A model generated the notes under the pieces. That model saw only the letters and a program-made list of their open reading frames with translations, was not told the DNA's origin and did not search any database. The position numbers and the translations under genes were made by a program. Below, in pieces: positions 27,929-34,904 of a DNA stretch of 44,434 bases (its first letter is position 1; each line of letters starts with the position of its first letter). Source of the stretch: Actinomycetota bacterium (lineage in GTDB: Bacteria > Actinomycetota > Aquicultoria > UBA3085 > Oleimmundimicrobiaceae); NCBI GenBank assembly GCA_030017835.1, contig JASEGU010000011.1:1-44434 (forward strand), in the 5' to 3' direction.

Positions 27929-28555
27929 CTATTCTTTCTTGGTGTCACCGATGGCATCCCTAAGTCGCCTCTGGCCCAGCGCTGTCACGATATCGCCTCT
28001 GGTCTTTTCCATTATCGATCTTGCCACATCGACGATGCGCCTAAGGCCGGGGGAGATGGCGTCAGGGTATGTGAAGGAGGCCAAGAAATAGTATAGGTCG
28101 TCCATCATATTTAAGAGTTCTTCAGCCCGGGCCGTCTCATCGGCCCCCAGAGAGTCCAGGGCGTTTCTGCGAAGCTCGCCGATGGCCTCACCCATGCCAG
28201 ACAGATAGGCGGCATACTCCACATTCAAATCGGAAGGCGACGGGAAGGGTTTGCCTAGTATTAAAGATTCGGTTATGGCCGCTTCGGCATATTCTTTGGA
28301 GGAGTCGTGGATAAAACCGGCATGATAGATGTCTGGGTATGAGGCGAGGCGCTGCTTGCTCTGGTCGAGATTCCTTCTGGCTTCAGCCAGCAACTCTTCC
28401 GCCATTTTGTACTCGCGCTTATGGATGGCCCTGACCGCCCCCGTCGCGCTCTTTATAGCCGAACGGGATGAGGCCAGTGCCTTCTCCCTGGCCTCTTCTT
28501 TGGCATCGAAATTTGCTCTTATCTCCTCAGCCATTCTAACAAGCTCCTTGTCCAC
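27929..28555 (-). CDS. Translin-family nucleic-acid-binding protein (COG2178-like)
   Basis: A 208-residue, almost entirely alpha-helical protein. GTG 28555 is chosen because AGGAGGG lies 8 bases upstream; a longer TTG frame would put the SD inside the gene. Features: N-terminal amphipathic helices rich in Lys/Arg (REKALASSRSAIKSATGAVR), EYAEAAITESLILGKPFPSP and YLSGMGEAIGELRR, then the C-terminal FTYPDAISPGLRRIVDVARS. These match the archaeal/bacterial translin-like group, often annotated only as haloacid dehalogenase or hypothetical. Translins bind single-stranded RNA/DNA; the bacterial role is unknown. Divergent from ccdA and convergent with azlC. Confidence 0.8.
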   Translation of the reverse strand: MDKELVRMAEEIRANFDAKEEAREKALASSRSAIKSATGAVRAIHKREYKMAEELLAEARRNLDQSKQRLASYPDIYHAGFIHDSSKEYAEAAITESLILGKPFPSPSDLNVEYAAYLSGMGEAIGELRRNALDSLGADETARAEELLNMMDDLYYFLASFTYPDAISPGLRRIVDVARSIMEKTRGDIVTALGQRRLRDAIGDTKKE

Positions 28556-28610
28556 CCTAAACCCTCCTTGCAAAAATGGTTGATCGCGCTGCTTGGTCTG
28601 TTTCAGCCTA

Positions 28611-28639
28611 TTTTCAATCTCTTAAAAGCGGTCTATTAT
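28611..28639 (+). promoter_or_regulatory. Possible ccdA promoter
   Basis: TTTTCA (28611-28616), 17-bp spacer, TATTAT (28634-28639), 28 bases ahead of the ccdA start, in the gap shared with the divergent translin gene. Confidence 0.4.
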
Positions 28640-28667
28640 CATAGGGTAGCATAAGGAGGCGCATAGA

Positions 28668-29348
28668 GTGAGAGTATCGTTCATATCAGTCTTTCTGGCC
28701 GGCATAGCAACCTTCCTGTCTCCTTGCTTCCTTCCGCTGATACCCGGATATATTTCGTTTATCTCCGGCATCTCCTTTGAAGAACTTAAGGAGGAGAGGG
28801 AGAGCCGCCTCTTCATCCAGAGCAGAACCATCCTCTTCGTTCTCGGTTTTTCGATCGTCTTTACGCTTCTGGGAGCGACCGCCAGCCTGATTGGCGGACT
28901 CATAGCGACCGCAAGGCGAGAGATAATGATCTTTGGAGGAGTCGTCCTCATCATCTTCGGCCTAAACATGATCGGCGTCTTGAAGATATCATTCTTAGAG
29001 AGCGAGAAAAGACCCCTCATTCCCAAACTTGGCGGGATATTTGCTCCCGTCGTCATGGGGATTATCTTTGCTGTAGGCTGGACCCCCTGCATCGGTCCGA
29101 TCCTCTCATCGGTGCTGATTTTGGCCGGCTCGACCAAGTCGGTCCTCTTGGGCTCGGTCCTCCTCTTCATCTATTCCTTGGGTCTTGGTATGCCCCTCAT
29201 TGCATCGGCCTATGCGATAAACGGTTTCTTGCGGCTCTTTGCCAAATACAAGGGCTTGATGAGACAGGTCAGAGTGGTGAGCGGTCTCATCCTGATAGTC
29301 GTGGGTCTCCTCTTTATGCTGGGAAAGTTGTACATATTGAGTTTTTAG
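28668..29348 (+). CDS. ccdA: CcdA-family thiol-disulfide membrane transporter
   Basis: Moves reducing equivalents across the membrane to extracytoplasmic thioredoxin-like proteins, for cytochrome c maturation or thiol upkeep. It is 226 residues with six predicted helices. The redox cysteines are C20 in LSPCFLPLIPGY and C141 in GWTPCIGP, on helices 1 and 4 as expected. GTG start with perfect SD (aaggagg, 28653-28659). No partner thioredoxin or cytochrome gene is adjacent. It converges on a sensor kinase gene and near Cys-rich proteins, which may be functionally related. Confidence 0.92.
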   Translation: MRVSFISVFLAGIATFLSPCFLPLIPGYISFISGISFEELKEERESRLFIQSRTILFVLGFSIVFTLLGATASLIGGLIATARREIMIFGGVVLIIFGLNMIGVLKISFLESEKRPLIPKLGGIFAPVVMGIIFAVGWTPCIGPILSSVLILAGSTKSVLLGSVLLFIYSLGLGMPLIASAYAINGFLRLFAKYKGLMRQVRVVSGLILIVVGLLFMLGKLYILSF

Positions 29349-29366
29349 ACTGCGTCTCTTGTAGAA

Positions 29367-30365
29367 TTAAGAGGGGAGCTCGATGGTGAAGGTGGAACCT
29401 TTCGACGGGGCGCTCTTGACCGATATCTTTCCCTGGTGTATATCGACTATCTTTTTTGCAATCGAGAGCCCAAGGCCGTAGCCATGGACCCCGTCCTTGG
29501 ATCTGGACGGGTCGGTTCGATAGAAGCGATCGAATATCCTCAAAGCCGCCTCCTCGCTCATGCCTATGCCCTCGTCTCTTATGGTTATCTTGACCCTTGG
29601 ACCATCCTTTTCTGCCTTGATGTGGACGGTCTTTCTGCCGCCGCTATATTTGATGGCGTTATCTAGGACTATGATCATAAGTTCGATCAAACTCGCTCGG
29701 TTGCCGCGCACGATAAGAGAGTCGTCGATCTTTGAATCGACCCTGATCCCCTTGTTCTTGGCAGATATTTTCAAATATTCTAGAGCTTCTCTGGTAAGGT
29801 CGCTCAAGATGAGGTTCTCCTTGTCCATTCCCCTAAAAGGAGCTTCGGCCAGTTTCAAAAGGCCCTCGGATAGTTCGGTCAACTTGTCTATCTCCTCAAG
29901 ATTGCTCTGCAATAAGGCTCGAGCCTCTTCACCTCCGAAGGCGGGATCCCTTAAAGCCACCTCGATCTCGGTCTTCATTGCGGCCAGCGGTGAACGGAGT
30001 TCGTGAGAGGCGTCGGCCGAGAAGCGAATCTGAGCTTCGTGGGCCTCCTCGATTGGCCTCAGGGTGGAGAGGGCCAAATAATAACTGCCGATGCCCGCAG
30101 AGAAGAGGATGAATAGATTTGCATAGAGGAGGCTGATGATGAGCCTCATCCTTGTCTCGGCCACGTTATCCTCCATCATCGAGATCATTCTATGATGACC
30201 CATGACCCCGCCCTCAAGTCCTTCGACCACGGCGGCCTGGCAGCGAAAGTTTCTTACGAGCACGCTAGAAGATATGCGGTAGATGCTGAGGCTGAAGAAG
30301 AGACTTATTCCCATCACTATCAGCAAATATATTGCGGTCTGCTTTATTACGGCCCGTTTAAACAT
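29367..30365 (-). CDS. Sensor histidine kinase with short His/Met-rich sensor loop
   Basis: A 332-residue membrane kinase. TM1 about 10-30, extracytoplasmic loop about 31-73, TM2 about 74-98, phospho-acceptor H121 in SADASHELRSPLAAMK, N box DNAIKYSG, G1 DEGIGM, F box FDRFYRTDPSRSKD and G2 GYGLGLSIAKKIV. The small loop contains C42, H57, H58, M60, M63 and M64, a composition that suggests metal (for example copper or silver) or redox sensing; this is inference. The start overlaps the end of the response regulator gene by 8 bases, so the two are co-translated. Confidence 0.93.
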   Translation of the reverse strand: MFKRAVIKQTAIYLLIVMGISLFFSLSIYRISSSVLVRNFRCQAAVVEGLEGGVMGHHRMISMMEDNVAETRMRLIISLLYANLFILFSAGIGSYYLALSTLRPIEEAHEAQIRFSADASHELRSPLAAMKTEIEVALRDPAFGGEEARALLQSNLEEIDKLTELSEGLLKLAEAPFRGMDKENLILSDLTREALEYLKISAKNKGIRVDSKIDDSLIVRGNRASLIELMIIVLDNAIKYSGGRKTVHIKAEKDGPRVKITIRDEGIGMSEEAALRIFDRFYRTDPSRSKDGVHGYGLGLSIAKKIVDIHQGKISVKSAPSKGSTFTIELPS

Positions 30366-31044
30366 CTCTCTTTACCCCCAAGTAATAACCGAAGCCCCGC
30401 TTAGTATGGATGAGGGGTGGGCCGCTGAAAGGGCGGTCAACCTTCTTTCTGAGATAACCGATGTAGACTTCGACGGTGTTCCAGAGGATATCGGCGTCGT
30501 AATCCCAGACGCGTGAGATTATCTCGTCTTTGCTCAGTACTTTCTCTGAGTTTCTCATCATGTATTCCAAAAGGGCAAACTCGGTTGCGGTCAAGTTGAG
30601 CTCGCGTCCATCCCTTTGGGCCGCCCGGTTGCCGCTATCTAAAGTGAGGTTCTGATACTTTAGGATTGGGCCCAGGTTCTCCTTGGGGCGGCGGAGCAGC
30701 GCCCTCATCCTGGCCAAAAGCTCCTCGAAGGCGAACGGTTTGACCAGGTAGTCGTCTGCTCCCAGATTGAGCCCCTCGACCCGGTCGCCTATCTTATCCT
30801 TGGCTGTAAGGAAGATGACCGGCGCATTTATCCCTTTAAGTCGCATCTCTTTAAGTATTTCTGTTCCATCATGGCGGCCGGGGAGCATCCTGTCCAAGAT
30901 GACGAGATCGTATGGCTGGGTTAGGGCAAGGCTGAAACCGTCGTCGCCGCCAAAGGCGAGATCTACGGCGAAGGCCTCCTGCTCCAGGCCCTTCTTCAGG
31001 GCGGTGGCTATCTTCTTTTCATCTTCCACCAGCAGTACTCTCAT
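30358..31044 (-). CDS. OmpR/PhoB-family response regulator
   Basis: 228 residues. Receiver domain 1-120 with acidic pocket ED (7-9), phospho-acceptor D51 (VILDRMLPG), T80 (FLTAKD) and K102 (VKPF). C-terminal winged-helix domain about 130-225 (LNLTATEFALLEYMMRNSEK and NTVEVYIGYLRKKVD). Partner of the kinase downstream. An exact tandem 11-bp direct repeat at 31538-31559 is a natural candidate for its binding site. ATG start with SD gaggatgaagg. Confidence 0.95.
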   Translation of the reverse strand: MRVLLVEDEKKIATALKKGLEQEAFAVDLAFGGDDGFSLALTQPYDLVILDRMLPGRHDGTEILKEMRLKGINAPVIFLTAKDKIGDRVEGLNLGADDYLVKPFAFEELLARMRALLRRPKENLGPILKYQNLTLDSGNRAAQRDGRELNLTATEFALLEYMMRNSEKVLSKDEIISRVWDYDADILWNTVEVYIGYLRKKVDRPFSGPPLIHTKRGFGYYLGVKRDV

Positions 31045-31063
31045 CCTTCATCCTCGAAAGTTT

Positions 31064-31102
31064 TAAGCGGTCGCCCATATATCAAAAATGGGCGACCGCT
31101 TA
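31064..31102 (-). other. 15-bp perfect hairpin ahead of the response regulator gene
   Basis: Arms 31064-31078 and 31088-31102 are exact complements with a 9-base loop. It lies between the end of the small membrane protein gene (31136) and the response regulator start (31044), 20 bases from the latter. Neither side carries a T tract, so it is not a standard terminator; it may stabilise or partly attenuate the message. Confidence 0.65.
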
Positions 31103-31135
31103 AGATTATAGGTCTTTTCAAAAGAAACCGAAAGC

Positions 31136-31492
31136 TTATGGCTTTATTTCAGCCTGTTCAGAGCAGTTGGGACAGACAAAGTCGCCGTCATTGGGAGCAA
31201 CGTTTTGCCTATCGTCATATTTGGGGCAGTAATAGCCCCGCTCGAGCTTGCCCTTAAAGCTCTTTCTGCCCATCATTTCAAATCGCTCGGAATATGGCAG
31301 AGCTCTTCTTTCGAAACCACCGCTAATGCCTCCCCCAAAAACGAGAGCGGCTCCAAAAAGTAGCATGGTAGTCATAAAGATGACGCTCAAAACGGCCAGA
31401 TATTTTGGAACCACTATGGCGCTCACCCTTTTGCCATCATTATCGGTCACCTCGCTTGAGGGGATGCTTGTCTTCTTTTCTTCCTCGTTCAT
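31136..31492 (-). CDS. Small membrane protein with C-terminal cysteine module
   Basis: 118 residues from ATG 31492, chosen because AGGAGGTG lies 7 bases upstream; a longer ATG frame from 31525 would bury that SD. Residues 1-25 are hydrophilic, 28-55 form one transmembrane helix, and the C-terminus carries YYCPKYDD, about 13 residues, then FVCPNCSEQ (C89, C107 and C110). The spacing resembles the heavy-metal-binding (HMBD-type) or zinc-ribbon module of copper proteins, though one expected ligand is not Cys/His. It is transcribed toward the two-component genes and probably heads that operon. Function unknown; metal sensing or storage is inferred. Confidence 0.75.
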   Translation of the reverse strand: MNEEEKKTSIPSSEVTDNDGKRVSAIVVPKYLAVLSVIFMTTMLLFGAALVFGGGISGGFERRALPYSERFEMMGRKSFKGKLERGYYCPKYDDRQNVAPNDGDFVCPNCSEQAEIKP

Positions 31493-31537
31493 CGGGCACA
31501 CCTCCTTCATCGTGTCATTAGGCAAATGATAGCCAAG

Positions 31538-31559
31538 TTTCCTGAGAATTTCCTGAGAA
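31538..31559. promoter_or_regulatory. Tandem 11-bp direct repeat, candidate response-regulator box
   Basis: TTTCCTGAGAA occurs twice, exactly and without a gap (31538-31548 and 31549-31559). One-turn direct repeats are the normal site form for OmpR/PhoB-family dimers. The repeat is also enclosed by a 10-bp inverted pair, GCCAAGTTTC (31532-31541) and GAAACTTGGC (31557-31566). On the minus strand it covers the -35 position of a TATCAT -10 (plus-strand atgata, 31526-31531) for the small membrane protein and two-component operon. Confidence 0.65.
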
Positions 31560-31589
31560 ACTTGGCGACAAAAGCGATATTTGATGGCC

Positions 31590-31631
31590 GCCCAAACTTG
31601 GGCTATATTGATATTTAAGGGTATTACCCTT
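31590..31631. promoter_or_regulatory. Two further palindromes in the divergent control region
   Basis: GCCCAA-AC-TTGGGC (31590-31603) and AAGGGTA-T-TACCCTT (31617-31631) are both perfect. The second lies within the spacer of the predicted promoter of the YHS gene, a placement suited to repression. Confidence 0.5.
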
Positions 31632-31636
31632 TTAAA
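31608..31636 (+). promoter_or_regulatory. Predicted promoter of the YHS-domain gene
   Basis: TTGATA (31608-31613), 17-bp spacer, TTTAAA (31631-31636), 57 bases before the start codon at 31694. Confidence 0.5.
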
Positions 31637-31693
31637 ACCCTGCCGATCAACCGGTTATACAAATTTTGAAGGCTGTTATGGGAGGAAGAGATA

Positions 31694-31981
31694 ATGAAAG
31701 ACAAAGAGAACAAGAAGGACGCCGTCTGCGGCATGGATCTTGAGACGGGGGAGAGTCTTCATCATCAGCACGAGGGGACAGATTATCATTTTTACAGCAA
31801 GGCCTGCTTGGATGAGTTCAAAGCCGATCCCGGCAAATACGTGAGCAAGGAGGCCGAGCTCTCCTATGGGGCGGCCGAAAAGCCGATTATCTACACCTGT
31901 CCCGCAGGTCATGAGGTCGAGGGGGATGAAGGTGGCGATTGTCCGGAATGTGGGAGCGCCATGAACCGCAAGGATAAATAG
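31694..31981 (+). CDS. YHS-domain protein with HMBD-like cysteine module
   Basis: 95 residues. Residues about 8-51 form a YHS metal-binding domain (DAVCGMDLETGE, then YHFYSKACLDEFKADPGKYV; C12 and C38). Residues about 66-90 read YTCPAGHEVEGDEGGDCPEC (C69, H73, C83 and C86), like the heavy-metal-binding domain found before copper ATPases and in CusB proteins. The order YHS then HMBD also occurs at the N-terminus of some copper P-type ATPases, so this could be a stand-alone metallochaperone or the cut-off front of such an ATPase. SD gggaggaag before ATG. Divergent from the Cys-module membrane protein. Confidence 0.82.
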   Translation: MKDKENKKDAVCGMDLETGESLHHQHEGTDYHFYSKACLDEFKADPGKYVSKEAELSYGAAEKPIIYTCPAGHEVEGDEGGDCPECGSAMNRKDK

Positions 31982-32036
31982 TGCCCGCCAGGTGCTTGAT
32001 TAAGGCATCGAGGGGCGAATGTTGGAAAATGGATTT

Positions 32037-32080
32037 GAGACCAAAATAAACCCCATTTAACTGGGGTTTATTTTGGTCTC
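32037..32080 (+). terminator. Long hairpin terminator between the YHS gene and uvrC
   Basis: A perfect 19-bp stem (32037-32055 with 32062-32080) and 6-base loop. No long T run follows, but the 3' arm itself contains ttta and tttt. It probably ends the YHS transcript and shields uvrC. Confidence 0.75.
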
Positions 32081-32082
32081 TA

Positions 32083-32091
32083 TGATATAAT
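32083..32091 (+). promoter_or_regulatory. Extended -10 promoter of uvrC
   Basis: TGATATAAT: a perfect TATAAT (32086-32091) with the TGn extension and no recognisable -35. Only 9 bases separate it from the uvrC ATG, so the transcript would begin at or next to the start codon. Confidence 0.6.
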
Positions 32092-32100
32092 TTTTGTAAG

Positions 32101-33948
32101 ATGTCTATACCGACCAATCTGGAAGACGAGTTAAAAAATCTGCCGGACGGACCCGGCGCATACATATTCAAAGACGAAAAGGGAAGGCCGATCTATATAG
32201 GCAAGGCCCTGTCGTTAAAGAAAAGAATCAGATCCTACTTTCAAAAGACGACGGGTCAATCGGCAAAGACGGCAAAACTCGTCTCGAAGATAGCCTCGCT
32301 TGACTTTCTCATGACCGATAGTGAAATGGAAGCCCTCATCCTGGAAGCCAACCTGATAAAGAGGCACAAACCCAAGTTCAACGTGAGTCTGCGAGACGAC
32401 AAGACCTATCCCTTCATCGCCATATCCTTAAGTGAGGATTACCCCAAAGTCACGGTAATAAGAGGGGAAAAAAGGGCGGGCCATAAATACTTTGGCCCCT
32501 TCACCAAGGCCCACGCCATGAGGGAGACCTTGGATGTCTTGAGAAAGATATTCCCCCTTAGGACGTGTTCCAAGGCCAAGTTCAACAAGGCCAAAAAGGA
32601 TTCTTCGCCTTGTCTCTATCACTACTTGAAAATGTGCTCTTCACCCTGCATTGGGGCGATCTCCAAAGAAGGTTATGATCTCTTGGTCTTGGAATTGGTC
32701 TCATTTTTGGAGGGGCGCTACGCCAAGGTGGCCTCGTCTCTCAAAAAGGAGATGGATGAGGCCGCAGCCCGTCAGGAATACGAGAGGGCGGCCTTGTGCA
32801 GGGATAAGATAAGGGCGATAGAGCATGTCCTTGAGGGGCAGAAGATGATCTCGCCCAAGAGCGAAGATAACGATTATATAGCCATAGCAAAGGAGAGGCG
32901 CCTTGCCGTCGCTTCCGTCCTTTACGTGAGAGGTGGCAAGCTGATCGGTTCCGACAGCCACGTCTTGAATCTGGGAGGTATCGACGAGGAGCAGGTCGCC
33001 TCCTCTTTCATCAAACAGTTCTACGGTCAGATCGATTCGCTGCCGAGAAAGATCTTCATTGGTGGTCAGGTTGACGAGAAGGATTTGATAGAGGCCTGGC
33101 TAAAGAAGAGGGCAAAGAGGAAGGTCCAGATCATCCAACCTCAGAGGGGCAAGAATAGGAGGCTGGTTGAGTTGGCCAAAAAAAACGCCGCTCACTCTTT
33201 GAGCTTTCAGACCATAAAGGCCAGAGAGGAGGGGGAGAGCAACCCCTTGGAGGGACTCAAAGATCTTTTGAAGCTGGAGTGGATCCCACAGAGGATCGAA
33301 GCTTATGATATATCGACCCTGATGGGGAGAGACTCGGTAGCCTCGATGATCGTTTTTGAGGACGGCCTACCCCTCAAAGAGGATTACCGAAGGTTTAAGA
33401 TGGCTTACCAGGGAGGCATGAACGATGTTGCCATGATCGAAGAGGTCTTAAGGAGACGCTTTAAAAGGCACGCTAAAACCAAGACCGATCCCTTCAGCAG
33501 CTTTGCCAAGCTGCCCGATCTCGTCTTGATAGATGGAGGGTTGCCTCAGCTCACGGTGGCCGACAGGGTTCTAAAGGACCTGGAAATGACCGGTGTCGAG
33601 CTCATCGCTCTGGCCAAGCGGGAGGAGGAGATATATAGACGCGGCTCAGCAAGACCGATCAGTCTTGCCAAGGATGATCCGGCTTTGAATCTTCTGATGA
33701 GGGTAAGGGACGAAGCCCACCGTTTCGCCTTGAGTTATCAAGCTAACCTGCGGAGTGCCTCGATGCTCTCCTCGGCCTTGGACGAGCTACCCAAGATTGG
33801 TCCGGCAAGGAAAAGGCTCCTTCTCTCCTTTTTCAAGACGCCAGAGAATATTCTAAAGGCAGAGCTCCCCGATCTGGAGAAGGTTCTCTCAAGGTCACTT
33901 GCTAAAGATCTCTTCGAACACTTAAGGAAGGTGAAACTGGATGGATGA
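32101..33948 (+). CDS. uvrC: UvrABC excision nuclease subunit C
   Basis: Makes both incisions in nucleotide excision repair. It is 615 residues: GIY-YIG nuclease domain at 15-95 (PGAYIFKDEKGRPIYIGKA), UVR motif about 205-240 (KKEMDEAAARQEYERAALCR), RNase H-like endonuclease domain (IEAYDISTLMG, VLIDGG) and C-terminal HhH region (LPKIGPARKRLLLSFF). No SD precedes ATG 32101 and the -10 is 9 bases away, so the mRNA is probably leaderless. It overlaps the methyltransferase gene by 8 bases. Confidence 0.97.
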   Translation: MSIPTNLEDELKNLPDGPGAYIFKDEKGRPIYIGKALSLKKRIRSYFQKTTGQSAKTAKLVSKIASLDFLMTDSEMEALILEANLIKRHKPKFNVSLRDDKTYPFIAISLSEDYPKVTVIRGEKRAGHKYFGPFTKAHAMRETLDVLRKIFPLRTCSKAKFNKAKKDSSPCLYHYLKMCSSPCIGAISKEGYDLLVLELVSFLEGRYAKVASSLKKEMDEAAARQEYERAALCRDKIRAIEHVLEGQKMISPKSEDNDYIAIAKERRLAVASVLYVRGGKLIGSDSHVLNLGGIDEEQVASSFIKQFYGQIDSLPRKIFIGGQVDEKDLIEAWLKKRAKRKVQIIQPQRGKNRRLVELAKKNAAHSLSFQTIKAREEGESNPLEGLKDLLKLEWIPQRIEAYDISTLMGRDSVASMIVFEDGLPLKEDYRRFKMAYQGGMNDVAMIEEVLRRRFKRHAKTKTDPFSSFAKLPDLVLIDGGLPQLTVADRVLKDLEMTGVELIALAKREEEIYRRGSARPISLAKDDPALNLLMRVRDEAHRFALSYQANLRSASMLSSALDELPKIGPARKRLLLSFFKTPENILKAELPDLEKVLSRSLAKDLFEHLRKVKLDG

Positions 33949-34480
33949 GAGCGGGCTCAAGGCGCTTATATACCAATCCAAGTGGGGTTTTGGAGCGATA
34001 ATCTTTAAAGGGGTCAACGTAAAGCGCCACATCTTGCCCACCTTGAGCGAGGATGAAATCGCTCTCAACTTGGCCGATGGGTACAAAATTTTGGGCTTAG
34101 AGAGTCGGTCGAGCAGGATACCCGACGAGGTTCTTGTGCTTCGGGCCGATCTCATCGATTATTTCTTGGGCCAAAGGGTCGAGTTTAATTTAAGTTTAGA
34201 TCTCGAGGGTTTTGGCCGATTTGAAGAGGAGGTTCTCCTTTCGGCCTGCCAGATACCTTACGGAGAGATGATGACCTACAAGGAGCTTGCCGGAATCTCT
34301 GGCCGGCCCAAAGCATTCAGGGCGGTTGGAAATGCTCTTGCCAAAAACCAGCTTTTGGCGATCATCCCCTGTCACAGGGTGGTTGCCACGGGAGGCGGGC
34401 TTGGGGGCTTTAGCGGACCCGCCGGCATTAAAGAGAAGCTCCTAGAACTCGAGAACGTTCACCTAGACGTTCGGCCATAA
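33941..34480 (+). CDS. ogt: Methylated-DNA--protein-cysteine methyltransferase
   Basis: Suicidal repair of O6-alkylguanine by transfer to a cysteine. It is 179 residues, with the active site PCHRVV (C144), upstream YGEMMTYKELA and RAVGNALAKN, and GGFSGPAGIKEKLLELE at the end. The N-terminal half (1-90) is the usual variable domain. It overlaps the uvrC stop, coupling direct reversal to excision repair. Confidence 0.95.
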   Translation: MDESGLKALIYQSKWGFGAIIFKGVNVKRHILPTLSEDEIALNLADGYKILGLESRSSRIPDEVLVLRADLIDYFLGQRVEFNLSLDLEGFGRFEEEVLLSACQIPYGEMMTYKELAGISGRPKAFRAVGNALAKNQLLAIIPCHRVVATGGGLGGFSGPAGIKEKLLELENVHLDVRP

Positions 34481-34540
34481 AGCTAGGATAATGAATTTAA
34501 GTAGGCTCGTATTCGAAGACCAAAAGGAGGATGATCGATC

Positions 34541-34894
34541 TTGAGATTCTTAAGTCGCTTGATAATAGTGGCCTTGGCCATACTCGCAGTCTCCTATTTT
34601 CTACCCGGCATCAAAATCGAGGGTGGAATGACGGTGGACGGTTTTCTCTTAGCCCTTCTGGTCGCCTTGGTTCTTGCGGTGGTCAATGCGGTCATCCGGC
34701 CCATCTTGGCCTTCTTCGCTTTTCCCGTAACCATCATCACGTTCGGTCTCTTCAACTTCGTCATCAACGCCTTCATGCTAATTTTAGTCTCCAGAGTCAT
34801 TCAGGGTTTTGCCATCGATAATTTTATCTCGGCTCTAATAGGCTCGTTTCTGATAAGCCTGGCAAACGTCATCGCTTCTGGCGGCGGAGACTAA
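34541..34894 (+). CDS. Four-helix membrane protein, phage-holin family IV (DUF360)-like
   Basis: 117 residues, four hydrophobic helices with the family hallmarks AVVNAVIRPILAFFAFPVTI and TFGLFNFVINAFMLILVSRV. These proteins are widespread in bacterial chromosomes; their cellular role is not established. TTG start behind a strong SD (aaaggagg). It lies directly before rapZ, 10 bases away. Confidence 0.88.
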   Translation: MRFLSRLIIVALAILAVSYFLPGIKIEGGMTVDGFLLALLVALVLAVVNAVIRPILAFFAFPVTIITFGLFNFVINAFMLILVSRVIQGFAIDNFISALIGSFLISLANVIASGGGD

Positions 34895-34904
34895 AAGGTA
34901 TAAT

